Source: Terriglobia bacterium
GTDB lineage: Bacteria; Acidobacteriota; Terriglobia; Bryobacterales; Bryobacteraceae
DNA: 64,000 nucleotides
Direction of reading: 5' to 3'
NCBI GenBank assembly: GCA_025363475.1
Contig: JANYDS010000043.1
Location: 1-64,000 of the forward strand
A model generated the notes under the pieces. That model worked only from the letters and a program-made list of their open reading frames with translations, searched no databases and was not told the DNA's origin. Below are positions 17,192-26,142 of this stretch, in pieces. How positions within the stretch are numbered: the first letter of the stretch is position 1; every line of letters starts with the position of its first letter. The position numbers and the translations under genes were made by a program.

Positions 17192-17998
17192 TACCCAGCG
17201 AGAAGCAGGTCTTATCCATGAATAATTTGAGGTTACCGGTGTATTCTTCGATGAAGTTTTGGAACGCGTAAAACCTGACGAATAATTCGACATCGCGCAT
17301 TCTAAAATCAGGAGTAGACCGGCCAAAATTGTTTTGCATGCCTTTGCTTTCCCCTGAACGTTTCATGGCAAAGGTCACGAATGGACCCGGATGCAGCGCT
17401 TGTCGGAGTTCCTGGGGCGAAAGCTGAACGCTTCCGGTGTTGAGCCTCAGGAATACGAGATACAAAAACTCTGCAGAAGGCCAATTCCGAGGCGCCACGG
17501 TCCTGATAGGTTGATTTTGAAATGCGGAAGCGTCGCCCTGAAAAGAAGGGTCGTTCTCGATATGGTGGAGCGTCTTTCCGTTCAGGTCTTTTCTAATTTT
17601 CAGTCCAGTAAGGCAAAGGGGCGGATAGACAGAGTCTGGCTTAGCGGTGAACTGGCTGAGGCTCAGCAGGCGCTGCTTGCCGTCAATGACGATATACGAA
17701 CCCTTCTTCCCTTTTGCTTCGGCCAATACTAATTGAGGTATCGGTAGCCCCAATAGCAAGGGATTCAATAAATCTGCTCTTCCGGTCTGCTCGCCACGCA
17801 TTGCGCCGCTGGTAGCCCGGATCGAGGGAGATATTGCCTTTCTCGAGTTGACCAGGAATTGTCTCGGCCGTCCAGTCCGTTGCGAAAACTACAGCTTGTG
17901 CGAACGTCGTCGGATCGATAGATGTAAGATCCTCCTCGCTCTCAGTGTCTGGTTCTGGTGTTGTTTTTTGCGGCCCGAGCAGCGGATATTCTGAGTCC
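17139..17998 (-). pseudogene. DUF262 (GmrSD-like) protein, frameshifted and truncated by IS630
   Basis: Two reading frames together give the N-terminal DUF262 domain, a ParB-like fold with nuclease/NTPase activity in GmrSD-type defence proteins. Frame one (about 17998-17757) reads DPGYQRRNAWRADRKSRFIE. The second frame (from about 17757 down) continues LLLGLPIPQLVLAEAKGKKG then YIVIDGKQRLLSL, with the DGQQR-type motif as DGKQR. The join requires a one-base shift near 17755, so the gene is broken unless this is a sequencing error. After LKLFMDKTCFSLGT it runs into the IS630 end. No clear ATG starts frame one; a CTG near 17998 follows AGGGG. DNA to the left of the element does not obviously continue the protein. 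Confidence 0.7.
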
Positions 17999-18065
17999 AG
18001 GTTATTCCCCTAAAAATAAGACTTGCCGACAATGAAAAATGGTGTTCAAACTGGCGGTCGTAAGC

Positions 18066-19565
18066 CTACCCAGCATCCCGATACTCCCCAAACACCCCTC
18101 TTAAAACATCCGAAATCTCCCCAACCGTAGCCAAGCCCTCGGCCGCCGCCAATATCCGTGGCATCAAATTCTCTGTTCCTCGGGCCGCATCCCCCAACTC
18201 CTGCAACCGCGTCGCGCAAACCGACCCGTCCCGCGAAGCCCGAACCGCCTGCAACCCGGCCACCTGCGAAGCCTCCACCGCCGGATCCACCCGAAACACG
18301 CCCCCAGCCGCAGCCTCATCCATCTGGAACCGGTTCACCCCCACAATCACCCTGGTCCCGGCTTCGATTTCTTTCTGAAATTCATACGCCGCATTCTGCA
18401 CTTCCGCCTGAATAAACCCGGTCTCAATCGCCCCCAGCGTCCCGCCCATCTCATCAATCCTGCGGATATAATCCAGCGCCTCACGCTCCAGCGAATCCGT
18501 CAGCCCCTCAATGTAATACGATCCACCCAAAGGGTCCGCCGTCCCCGTAACCCCGGTCTCATGCGCAATCAACTGCTGCGTGCGCAAAGCCAGTTGCGCC
18601 GATTCTTCCGTCGGCAACCCCAGCGCCTCATCCCGCGAATTCGTATGCAATGACTGCGTCCCGCCCAGCACCGCCGCCAGCGCTTCCACCGCCGTCCGCA
18701 CCAGATTCACATCCGGCTGCTGCGCCGTCAAACTCGATCCCGCCGTCTGCGTATGAAACCGCAGCATCCAGCTCCGCTCATTCTTCGCCCCAAACCGCTC
18801 CCGCATCAAATGCGCCCACAACCGCCGTGCCGCCCGATACTTCGCAATCTCGGTCAAAAAATCCGAATGCGCATTGAAGAAAAATGAAAGCCGCGGAGCA
18901 AAAGAATCCACATCCAAACCCGCAGCCACCGCCGCGTCCACATATGCAATCGCATTCGCAAACGTAAACGCCAGCTCCTGCCCCGCCGTGGACCCCGCCT
19001 CGCGAATATGGTATCCGGAAATCGAAATCGAATTCCATTCCGGCAACTCCACCGTTGCCCAGGCAAACAAATCTGTAATGATCCGCATCGCTGGCCGCGG
19101 CGGATAGATATAGGTCCCGCGCGCGATATATTCCTTCAGAATGTCGTTCTGAATCGTGCCGCTCAGCTTTTTCTGATCAGCCCCCTGCTCCCGCGCCACG
19201 AGTACATACAGCGAAAGCAAAATCGCGGCCGTCGAGTTGATCGTCATCGACGTTGACACCTGGTCCAGCCGAATGCCGTCAAAAAGCCGACGCATGTCCG
19301 CCAATGACGCAATCGACACGCCCACCTTACCCACTTCGCCCGCCGCCAGCGGATGATCCGGGTCCATCCCCATCTGCGTAGGCAGATCGAAAGCCACCGA
19401 CAGCCCGGTCGTACCCTGGCTCAGCAGGTAGCGGTAACGCCGGTTGCTCTCCTCGGCTGTGCCAAAACCCGCATACTGGCGCATCGTCCAGAGGCGTTTC
19501 TTGTACATGTCGGCATAGATCCCGCGCGTGTATGGATACTCTCCCGGTTTCAAATCAGGTTCCAT
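18066..19565 (-). CDS. Methylmalonyl-CoA mutase large subunit (catalytic barrel only)
   Basis: 499-aa acyl-CoA mutase interconverting methylmalonyl-CoA and succinyl-CoA in propionate/branched-chain metabolism. Characteristic segments: [81 protein letters not shown] and [15 protein letters not shown]. It is the split form: the C-terminal cobalamin-binding domain is absent and would have to come from a separate small subunit, which is not in this window. It starts directly at the barrel, lacking the roughly 50-residue N-terminal segment most large subunits have. A membrane protein gene ends one base before its ATG. Confidence 0.9.
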   Translation of the reverse strand: MEPDLKPGEYPYTRGIYADMYKKRLWTMRQYAGFGTAEESNRRYRYLLSQGTTGLSVAFDLPTQMGMDPDHPLAAGEVGKVGVSIASLADMRRLFDGIRLDQVSTSMTINSTAAILLSLYVLVAREQGADQKKLSGTIQNDILKEYIARGTYIYPPRPAMRIITDLFAWATVELPEWNSISISGYHIREAGSTAGQELAFTFANAIAYVDAAVAAGLDVDSFAPRLSFFFNAHSDFLTEIAKYRAARRLWAHLMRERFGAKNERSWMLRFHTQTAGSSLTAQQPDVNLVRTAVEALAAVLGGTQSLHTNSRDEALGLPTEESAQLALRTQQLIAHETGVTGTADPLGGSYYIEGLTDSLEREALDYIRRIDEMGGTLGAIETGFIQAEVQNAAYEFQKEIEAGTRVIVGVNRFQMDEAAAGGVFRVDPAVEASQVAGLQAVRASRDGSVCATRLQELGDAARGTENLMPRILAAAEGLATVGEISDVLRGVFGEYRDAG

Positions 19566-19566
19566 T

Positions 19567-19830
19567 TCAGGACCGCGAAATCTTCCGCGCCTTCAAAAAC
19601 GATGAAACGCCATACCCTGCCATCACCACTATGAAGAGGATGAGAATTGCAAGACGCATCGGCCCCAGGGTCGCGGCGTTGCGCCACACTTTGAATGCCC
19701 CAATGCCTGCAAAAGCAAGAAAAAAGAACCCCAAAACCTCATGCCACAGCGAATGAAGAGGCTTCACCGCCACGGGAATTACATGCTTGACGAAATGCCT
19801 TGCCTCACGGACAATATCCTTCTGAGCCAC
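19567..19830 (-). CDS. Small membrane protein, hypothetical
   Basis: 87 aa with an amphipathic N-terminus and two hydrophobic segments (about residues 30-47, [17 protein letters not shown], and 58-76, [16 protein letters not shown]), ending in a basic tail. Its stop lies one base before the mutase start, so the two are cotranscribed, although no functional link is evident. No family recognised. Confidence 0.7.
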   Translation of the reverse strand: MAQKDIVREARHFVKHVIPVAVKPLHSLWHEVLGFFFLAFAGIGAFKVWRNAATLGPMRLAILILFIVVMAGYGVSSFLKARKISRS

Positions 19831-19936
19831 GGGACCATCGTAACAATAATTGCTTAGTACAATCGAAGGAACGGATGGCCCTGAAGTTGCATCAAATTAT
19901 TGCGGAGTTGAATCAAAGAGTGAAAGGGGGTGGCAC

Positions 19937-20230
19937 GTGGAAGAACGTCTGAAAAGCCTCATGCAGGACCTTGGAAACGCAATCAACGAATCCCTTTCCG
20001 ACTCCGAACGTATCGCTGAAGCCATCGGAGAGATCAAAGGCGCCGGTTACGATGTCTTCCTCGTTCTGGAAGCCACCATAGGTTTCAATAAACGGGACGA
20101 TGATGACGATTCTGACGACGATACCGTCATGGAGCCGCACGAAGTCAGCACCAACGGCGTAGTCCGGTTCACCACTCAGGACGAGCGGTTCCTCAAAGCG
20201 CTCCGCATCACTGTAGACGAAGAAGTCTAA
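19937..20230 (+). CDS. Acidic hypothetical protein
   Basis: 97-aa protein of unknown function, acidic, with an N-terminal helix (RLKSLMQDLGNAINESLSD), a central FLVLEATIGF strand and an aspartate run (KRDDDDDSDDD). The GTG at 19937 was chosen because AAAGGGGG lies at a good distance upstream; the reading frame extends 29 codons further up without a site. Its stop shares the bases CTAA with the stop of the convergent glycosyltransferase gene. Confidence 0.65.
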   Translation: MEERLKSLMQDLGNAINESLSDSERIAEAIGEIKGAGYDVFLVLEATIGFNKRDDDDDSDDDTVMEPHEVSTNGVVRFTTQDERFLKALRITVDEEV

Positions 20231-21267
20231 ACCAGTTCCCTGTATACGTCCAGCGTTTTCCGGACCGCTTTATCCCAGGTAAACTGCTCCGCGCGCGCAG
20301 TCCCGCAGCCAACCATTTCAGCCCGTAAACCGTCATCCGCAGCCAGCCGGACCAGACCCTCGGCCAGTTCTGTCTCGTCCTCAGGATCAACCAGCATAGC
20401 CGCATCCCCGCACACTTCCGGCAAAGCGGACCGCGATCCCGCAAGCACAGGAATTCCCGCCACCATGGCCTCCAGTACCGGCATCCCGAAGCCTTCATCC
20501 AAAGAGGGAAAAGCAAAAATCGAAGCGCGCCCGTACCATCCGGCAATTTCCGCTTCATCAAGATACCCGGTCACCAGAATATCGGCAGCCCTGGGACTGG
20601 CGGCAACCTCCCGCATCGTGTCTTCTGCCCCGAATCCGGCCGATCCCGCGAGCACCAGCTTCCACCCCTGCGGCAAAGCCCGAAAGGCCCGTACCAGCGC
20701 GGCCTGATTCTTCCGCCGCTGAATCGCGCCCACGCAGAGCACCACTTTTTCACGCGCCAGCTGCGGAACAACACGCCGCAAAACCCCATGGTGGACCACC
20801 CGGATGCGCGCCCGCGGCACTTTCAAATGCTCTTCCACCTGCCCTGCCGTAAATGCCGAAACGGCAATGATCAGATCCGCCCCAGCCGACGCCTCCCGCG
20901 CCTGTTTCGCAAAACGCTCCCGAAACTCCCGCGAACTGTACTCCCCGGAAAGAACAAAAAGATCGTGAAAGGTCGCGATCTGTCGCCGAAACCGTCGCCG
21001 TGGCAACCGCTGATTCAACCCGTGAAACAGATCAGCCCCGCGCAGGCCCCACGAATCGGACAAAAACCGTCGCGTCACATTCCGCGGAGCAGGTGATTTT
21101 AATGCCCGCCAGAACCGCTGCGCCCGGTAATACCACTCCCACCGTTCGCAAAACTCCGAATCCGCCAGCCCATTCAACAACTCCCGCGAATAGACTCCAA
21201 CGCCGGAAAGCCCTCCTCCAGCGCTATATGTCGCGTCCAGTGCGATGCGAAGTTCGGCGTGACCCAC
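20227..21267 (-). CDS. Glycosyltransferase family 4 (GT-B fold)
   Basis: 346-aa retaining glycosyltransferase. The N-terminal Rossmann half contains the glycine-rich acceptor loop LDATYSAGGGLSGVGVYSRE. The C-terminal half has VVLCVGAIQRRKNQAALVRA, the GYLDEAEIAGWYGRAS motif and the nucleotide-sugar binding E-x7-E in SLDEGFGMPVLEAM. Such enzymes build exopolysaccharide or glycolipid from nucleotide sugars at the cytoplasmic membrane. No other polysaccharide genes are adjacent, so the substrate cannot be named. Confidence 0.9.
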   Translation of the reverse strand: MGHAELRIALDATYSAGGGLSGVGVYSRELLNGLADSEFCERWEWYYRAQRFWRALKSPAPRNVTRRFLSDSWGLRGADLFHGLNQRLPRRRFRRQIATFHDLFVLSGEYSSREFRERFAKQAREASAGADLIIAVSAFTAGQVEEHLKVPRARIRVVHHGVLRRVVPQLAREKVVLCVGAIQRRKNQAALVRAFRALPQGWKLVLAGSAGFGAEDTMREVAASPRAADILVTGYLDEAEIAGWYGRASIFAFPSLDEGFGMPVLEAMVAGIPVLAGSRSALPEVCGDAAMLVDPEDETELAEGLVRLAADDGLRAEMVGCGTARAEQFTWDKAVRKTLDVYRELV

Positions 21268-21286
21268 GCCTCGACTTTACCCCACC

Positions 21287-22303
21287 CTACCCCAGCTCGT
21301 AGTCCTTCAGCTTGCGATAAAGAGTCGTCCGCCCAATCCCCAGCAGCATCGCCGCCACCGTCCGGTCACCTTTTGTATGTTCCAGCGCATGGTGAATCGC
21401 GCGTCTTTCCAGTTCCTGCAGCGGCACCACCGGCTGTAGTGCGAAAGCCGGAGCCGCCACCCCCGTGCGTAAGCGAACCGCACCGCCGCCAGCCACCGCC
21501 GCGAACGCCTCGCCCCCCCGTGCACGTGTATGAAATGCCACGCTGGTGGGCAGATCGGCATAGTGCAGCAGTGGTCCCGAATTGAATGCCATCATGCGTT
21601 CCAGACAATTCTTCAGCTCCCGGATATTCCCAGGCCAGTTGTAGTCCACAATCGCCGACATCGCTTCCTGCGACAGCACATAACGCCGGTCCGCAGCCGC
21701 CAGAAACCGTTCCATCAGCAGCGGAATATCTTCCTTGCGCTCACGCAGAGGGGGCAGCGTCAGCCGCACTACATTAATCCGGTGAAACAGGTCTTCCCGA
21801 AACCGTCCTGCGCGCACTTCCGCTTCCAGATCCCGGTTGGTGGCCGCAATCACCCGCACGTCAATCTTGATCCGTTGCAGTGACCCCACCGGTCGCAACT
21901 CCTGCTCCTGCAACACCCGCAGCAGCTTAACCTGCATCTCAAGCGGCAACTCGCCGATCTCATCGAAAAACGCAGTCCCGCCGCTGGCTGATTCAATCAG
22001 TCCGCGTTTGGCCTCTGTCGCGCCCGTAAACGCCCCGCGAACATGCCCAAACAGTTCGCTTTCCATCATCGTGCCCACCAGCGAACCGCAGTCGATGGGT
22101 ACAAACTGGCCCTGCGGCGCAGCGTTGTAGAGTGATCGCGCGGCCACCTCCTTGCCAGTCCCGCTTTCCCCCTGGATCAGCACCGGCATACGCCGAGCGC
22201 CCAGCTTTTCCAGTTGTGCGCGGATTTGAATCACCCGCGGCGAACGGCCAACAAATCCAGTCGGCAAATCTTCTCCCGCAAACTTCATATCCCCAGACTT
22301 CAT
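21287..22303 (-). CDS. Sigma-54-dependent transcriptional activator lacking a receiver domain
   Basis: 338-aa AAA+ activator of sigma-54 RNA polymerase. It starts almost directly at the AAA+ domain: Walker A GESGTGKE (45-52), the sigma-54 contact loop GAFTGA (90-95), Walker [13 protein letters not shown] and the R-finger region [21 protein letters not shown] variable linker follows, then a Fis-type helix-turn-helix at the C-terminus ([20 protein letters not shown]). There is no receiver, PAS or GAF domain, so activity must be controlled by expression or a partner. ATG 22303 was taken as start; the frame extends upstream over the rlpA end without reason. ATG 22288 is also possible. Confidence 0.88.
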   Translation of the reverse strand: MKSGDMKFAGEDLPTGFVGRSPRVIQIRAQLEKLGARRMPVLIQGESGTGKEVAARSLYNAAPQGQFVPIDCGSLVGTMMESELFGHVRGAFTGATEAKRGLIESASGGTAFFDEIGELPLEMQVKLLRVLQEQELRPVGSLQRIKIDVRVIAATNRDLEAEVRAGRFREDLFHRINVVRLTLPPLRERKEDIPLLMERFLAAADRRYVLSQEAMSAIVDYNWPGNIRELKNCLERMMAFNSGPLLHYADLPTSVAFHTRARGGEAFAAVAGGGAVRLRTGVAAPAFALQPVVPLQELERRAIHHALEHTKGDRTVAAMLLGIGRTTLYRKLKDYELG

Positions 22304-22352
22304 ACGTGGAATGAGTGTCTCGTTGCCCGCAAATTTCTCTAAATGGGAAAAA

Positions 22353-23027
22353 TTACGGATCGAGGCGCACCACAAATGCCTGCGGAACCTGCTCCTGCTC
22401 CCGGATCTGCTCCGCCAGAACCTCTGCCGACGCCGTCGACGTCACCCGTCCCGCCAGCACGCGCCAGAGCGCCGGATCCCCGCTGCGAAGCACCAGTTTC
22501 GCCGCCCCATAAGCCGCCGTCATATTCTTTTCCATGCGTTCGGCGTTCGCCTTTTCCCGAAACGCCCCGACTTGCACACCATAAAACGCCTGTCCGGCAT
22601 TCGCAGGCGACGAAAGAATCGTCAATTCCACCTGCGCCACCCCCGGCCCGATCACGCCGATCTCCTGCGCCGCCTTGTGCGAAAGATCAATAATCCGTCC
22701 CTGAATAAATGGTCCCCGGTCAATAATCCTCACATCGACCGTCTGATCATCACTCAGATTGCGTACCCGAACCATAGTCTGGAACGGCAGCGTCTTGTGG
22801 GCAGCCACCAGCGCTTCCATGTCATAAATTTCCCCATCCGCCGCCTGCCTCCCGTGATAAGGATGGCCATACCAGCTGGCGATGCCGCGTTCCGTGAATC
22901 CTGCCGGTAGAGCCGGCACAGCCGCACGCCGGGCGGCCGATGGGGGAGGCACAACCGCTACCTTCTTTTTCGAGCACGCACCCGCCAGGGCTGCCAAAGC
23001 CAGAATCCAAACCAGACCACGATTCAT
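22353..23027 (-). CDS. rlpA: RlpA-type septal ring lipoprotein with SPOR domain
   Basis: 224-aa lipoprotein: signal peptide with lipobox LAGAC (Cys18), then a double-psi beta-barrel RlpA domain (GIASWYGHPYHGRQAADGEI, TLPFQTMVRVRNL, DRGPFIQGRIIDLS) and a C-terminal SPOR domain (YGVQVGAFREKANAERMEKN). RlpA cleaves glycan strands without stem peptides at the division septum, and SPOR binds such strands. The catalytic Asp/His pair of the family (YHGR and GEIYD) is retained. An in-frame GTG 7 codons upstream is an alternative start. It is divergent from an endolysin-like muramidase gene. Confidence 0.92.
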   Translation of the reverse strand: MNRGLVWILALAALAGACSKKKVAVVPPPSAARRAAVPALPAGFTERGIASWYGHPYHGRQAADGEIYDMEALVAAHKTLPFQTMVRVRNLSDDQTVDVRIIDRGPFIQGRIIDLSHKAAQEIGVIGPGVAQVELTILSSPANAGQAFYGVQVGAFREKANAERMEKNMTAAYGAAKLVLRSGDPALWRVLAGRVTSTASAEVLAEQIREQEQVPQAFVVRLDP

Positions 23028-23139
23028 ATTCCGATCATTATCGGTCACACGCTACGTACAAAAAAATGTCAGTGAAAACAAGAGTCTTACGCCAAAACCC
23101 GAGCCGCCATCCCGTTTTCATGTGCTACTTCTAAGCTGC

Positions 23140-23907
23140 ATGAAAAATGAATTTATCGGTCGCTCAATGCCACTCACTCAGGCAGGCCTCGACTCCGCTG
23201 CCGCCAGACTTGCGGTGACCCCCACAGAAATCTGGACCGTAATATCCGTCGAAACCTCAGGCTGCGGTTTCCTCGCAGACCGGCGTCCCCAAATCCTCTT
23301 CGAGCGCCACTACTTCCACCAGCTCACCGGAGGGCGTTTCGACGACGGAGACATCAGCGACCCCACGCCCGGCAACTACGGCTCAGCCGGAACCCACCAG
23401 TACGACCGCCTCACCCGCGCCGCCGCTCTGGACCACGCCGCCGCAATCCGCAGCACCTCTTGGGGGCTCGGTCAGATCATGGGCGCCAACGCCGTGAGCG
23501 CCGGTTATCCTGATGCCGAAACCATGGTCGCTGCCATGCTCGATTCCGAAGACGCGCAACTCCACGCTGTAGCTGCCTTCACCGAAAAAGCAGGTTTGGG
23601 AAATGCGCTGAAGACCCATAACTGGGCCAAATTCGCCGCTGGTTACAACGGCCCTAATTACACCAAAAATCAGTACGATACCAAACTGGCCCCAGCGTTC
23701 GCCACATACCTCAAAAGCCCGCTGCCAGACCTCAATCTCCGCGCAGCCCAGCTTTATTTAACCTATGCAGGGTTCCAGCCCGGCCCCATAGACGGACGCA
23801 TGGGCAAACGTACCCGCGACGCGATCATCGCCTTTCAGCGCCAGCACCAGCTACCCCAAACCGGGACCGCCGATCCCCAACTCCTGGCCGCCCTCAGCGC
23901 CGCCTAA
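23140..23907 (+). CDS. N-acetylmuramidase (endolysin-like) with peptidoglycan-binding domain
   Basis: 255-aa protein. The N-terminal muramidase domain (DUF3380 type) covers about residues 15-180: GFLADRRPQILFERHYFHQL, STSWGLGQIMGANAVSAGY and AAGYNGPNYTKNQYD. A C-terminal PG_binding_1 module (about 190-250) contains AQLYLTYAGFQPGPIDGRMG and RDAIIAFQRQ. No signal peptide is seen, as in phage endolysins, so it may be of phage origin or need another release route. The start at ATG 23140 is preferred; ATG 23167 is also possible. Its stop shares CTAA with the convergent gene. Confidence 0.88.
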   Translation: MKNEFIGRSMPLTQAGLDSAAARLAVTPTEIWTVISVETSGCGFLADRRPQILFERHYFHQLTGGRFDDGDISDPTPGNYGSAGTHQYDRLTRAAALDHAAAIRSTSWGLGQIMGANAVSAGYPDAETMVAAMLDSEDAQLHAVAAFTEKAGLGNALKTHNWAKFAAGYNGPNYTKNQYDTKLAPAFATYLKSPLPDLNLRAAQLYLTYAGFQPGPIDGRMGKRTRDAIIAFQRQHQLPQTGTADPQLLAALSAA

Positions 23908-24530
23908 ACCGTGGGCGAACTGCTCGCCCGCGTCCGGCCCGCAAACCTTGCGCCCAGCGCACCACCCGCCGCGCAAGTCCCCACCACCATCGCAAACAAA
24001 ATACAAAGGGAAACCAGCCCGGCCAGAACCAAATCCATCGGCTCTTTCAACGCCGGCGCGAGCTGCGGATTCTGCTTCACCAGCATGTCGAGAAATTCTT
24101 TACTCGAAACCGACATGTACGACGCAAGAATTAACGTCAGGCTCAAAAACGTCATCACCCCGGTCAGCGCCCCCAGTCGTGCCCCCGATGGGACCAGCAG
24201 CGTGACGCCGGTCAGACGCCGATAAACCAGCACCCCGGCCCATCCGCCAGCCACAAACCAGAGCACAAACAGCAACTGCGCCCCCGGAATCACCTGCACC
24301 AGCATGATTCCGACGCACATCAGAAACGCCACCCGCATCGCTATCGGGTTACGAAAACTGATGGGCCGCGGAGTCGCAGCGCTCGCCGCATCCGGAATGG
24401 CCTGCGCCATCGGCAGCGGCGGAGCGTCCACCTCCACAACATCTTCCATCTCAAAAGTGGGCTTGCCGCAGCGATGACAAAACCGGGCATTTTCAACAAG
24501 CGTGGTACCGCAACTACAATATTCAGGCAT
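23904..24530 (-). CDS. Zinc-ribbon membrane protein, hypothetical
   Basis: 208 aa. An N-terminal zinc ribbon with two Cys pairs (CSCGTTL and CHRCGKP) is followed by a flexible acidic linker and four hydrophobic segments (around MRVAFLMCVGIMLVQ, LLFVLWFVAGGWAGVLVY, GVMTFLSLTLILASY and LVLAGLVSLCILFAMVVG). The layout matches the many bacterial zinc-ribbon domain proteins of unknown role. Nothing in the neighbourhood suggests a function. Confidence 0.75.
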   Translation of the reverse strand: MPEYCSCGTTLVENARFCHRCGKPTFEMEDVVEVDAPPLPMAQAIPDAASAATPRPISFRNPIAMRVAFLMCVGIMLVQVIPGAQLLFVLWFVAGGWAGVLVYRRLTGVTLLVPSGARLGALTGVMTFLSLTLILASYMSVSSKEFLDMLVKQNPQLAPALKEPMDLVLAGLVSLCILFAMVVGTCAAGGALGARFAGRTRASSSPTV

Positions 24531-24554
24531 TAGGACGCCTGTCGAGGCGCACCT

Positions 24555-25085
24555 CTAGTTTGACGCAGCCTCTCCGATGGAGGCAACCCCGATATGTGTT
24601 CCGTCCGATTTGTGCTGAATCGCTACGAACCGTTTGTACCCGTTTTTTTCCAGTTCCAGATGAATTGACCCGTCCAGCTTCGTCACCAAAGTCCACGCCG
24701 GCAGCTGGGTTTTATAAAACTTCACCACATCATCCACCGAATCGTCCGACACCATTTCCTCGCCCGCCACGGTAAAGCCGGCATCCCTGCCATCGGTATT
24801 CGACGTCCATTTGAATTCCGCGCCACCACCCGAATGATCCTTGCGCCGCACCCCTGGATACGAAGGCACATCAACAAGAGACTTCCCGGAATCATGCGCC
24901 TGAATGCTGAAATTCCCTGCCGGAGTCTCAATCGAAACGTGATCGCCGCCCCGCCCGCTGTCGGTCTGCACCCGCACGTTGCGGCCAATGAACAGCCCGC
25001 CCGCCACCACAAGACAAACCAGCACGGCAAACGTAATCAAAAGGCCCGAAAGTAAACCACCTCTGCGCGAATCCGAAGTCTTCAT
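24555..25085 (-). CDS. Membrane-anchored hypothetical protein
   Basis: 176 aa with a single N-terminal transmembrane helix (GLLITFAVLVCLVVAGGLFIG) and an extracytoplasmic domain containing DVPSYPGVRRKDHSGGG and VDDVVKFYKTQLPAW, a pattern seen in secreted proteins that end in a small alpha/beta domain. The ATG at 25085 was chosen for the GGAGGG ribosome-binding site about 10 bases upstream. It is 24 bases from the zinc-ribbon gene and probably cotranscribed with it. Function unknown. Confidence 0.75.
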   Translation of the reverse strand: MKTSDSRRGGLLSGLLITFAVLVCLVVAGGLFIGRNVRVQTDSGRGGDHVSIETPAGNFSIQAHDSGKSLVDVPSYPGVRRKDHSGGGAEFKWTSNTDGRDAGFTVAGEEMVSDDSVDDVVKFYKTQLPAWTLVTKLDGSIHLELEKNGYKRFVAIQHKSDGTHIGVASIGEAASN

Positions 25086-25167
25086 CACGATACTGCCCTC
25101 CAAACCTGCTTATACGCATTCTGCCAGATTCTCGTTCGGCCGTCCTTTCCGTGATAACTTGCCCTTT

Positions 25168-26136
25168 ATGGCCGAAATCACCCTTGCCGTCCTGGGCGAC
25201 CCCTCCGAACCCACTCTCAAACGCCTCTCCGAACTCGGCCCCGGCATCCGCATCAAAGCCGGACGCTCTGCGGAAGAACTCCTGCCCGAACTCGCCGAAG
25301 CTCAGGTTCTCTTCAACTGGTTCGGCGGCAAAGAGCAGGTGGAAGCCATCATGGCCGCCGCGCCCCGACTTGAATGGATCCACGCGCGCTACGCCGGGCT
25401 CGACCGCCTCCTCTTCCCCGCGCTCATCGAAAGTCCCATCCCGCTCACCAACGGCACCGGTGTCTTCAGCCAGTCCCTGGGGGAATTCGTGATTCTGGGC
25501 GCTCTCTATTTCGCCAAACTTGTCCCGCGCATGAACCAGTCGAAAGCCGCCCGCCACTGGGACATGTTCGATGTCAACGAAATCAGCAAACAAACCATGG
25601 GCATCATCGGCCACGGCGATATCGGCCGCGCCGCCGCGTGGCGCGCCAAGGCTCTGGGGATGCGAGTCCTCGCGCTGCGGCGCAATCCCGCACCGCGCCC
25701 CGGCGATGAACATGTGGACCGCGTTTATGCAACAGCGGATCTCCACACTATGCTGCCCGAGTGCGATTACGTAGTAGTAACCGCGCCGCTCACACCCGAA
25801 ACCAATCACATGATTTCGACGGCGGAGTTCGCAGCGATGAAATCCAGTACAGTAGTGATGAATGTGGGCCGCGGTCCAGTCATAGACGAAGTGGCACTGG
25901 TTACGGCGCTGCAATCCGGTCAAATCCGGGGAGCGGCCATTGATGTTTTTGAAGTAGAACCGCTACCACAGGAAAGCCCGCTCTGGACCATGGAAAACGT
26001 CCTGATCTCATTCCACACCGCCGACCACACAAAGGACTGGCTGGACGACGCAGCAACCTTCTTCATAGACCAATTCGCCCGCTGGCGAAAAGGCGAGCCG
26101 CTCAAGAACCTAGTCGATAAAAAAGCGGGATATTAA
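25168..26136 (+). CDS. D-isomer-specific 2-hydroxyacid dehydrogenase
   Basis: 322-aa NAD(P)-dependent oxidoreductase of the D-2-hydroxyacid dehydrogenase family. It shows a Rossmann core TMGIIGHGDIGRAAAWRAKA, a second signature APLTPETNHMIS, and the catalytic set Arg in MNVGRGPVIDE, Glu in AAIDVFEVEPLP and His in ISFHTADHTKDW. The last segment usually reads TPHxAG, so the His environment is unusual. It may reduce glyoxylate, hydroxypyruvate or another 2-oxoacid; the substrate cannot be told from sequence. The ATG at 25168 matches the family N-terminus; the open frame further upstream is antisense to the neighbouring gene. Confidence 0.88.
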   Translation: MAEITLAVLGDPSEPTLKRLSELGPGIRIKAGRSAEELLPELAEAQVLFNWFGGKEQVEAIMAAAPRLEWIHARYAGLDRLLFPALIESPIPLTNGTGVFSQSLGEFVILGALYFAKLVPRMNQSKAARHWDMFDVNEISKQTMGIIGHGDIGRAAAWRAKALGMRVLALRRNPAPRPGDEHVDRVYATADLHTMLPECDYVVVTAPLTPETNHMISTAEFAAMKSSTVVMNVGRGPVIDEVALVTALQSGQIRGAAIDVFEVEPLPQESPLWTMENVLISFHTADHTKDWLDDAATFFIDQFARWRKGEPLKNLVDKKAGY

Positions 26137-26142
26137 ATAGAT

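Noticed and set aside
22304-22375. Longer N-terminus for the sigma-54 activator
   Set aside because: The extra codons overlap the end of rlpA and add no conserved sequence.
22882-23139. Upstream extension of the muramidase frame
   Set aside because: It overlaps the rlpA 5' region antisense and shows no relation to muramidases; the family start fits ATG 23140.
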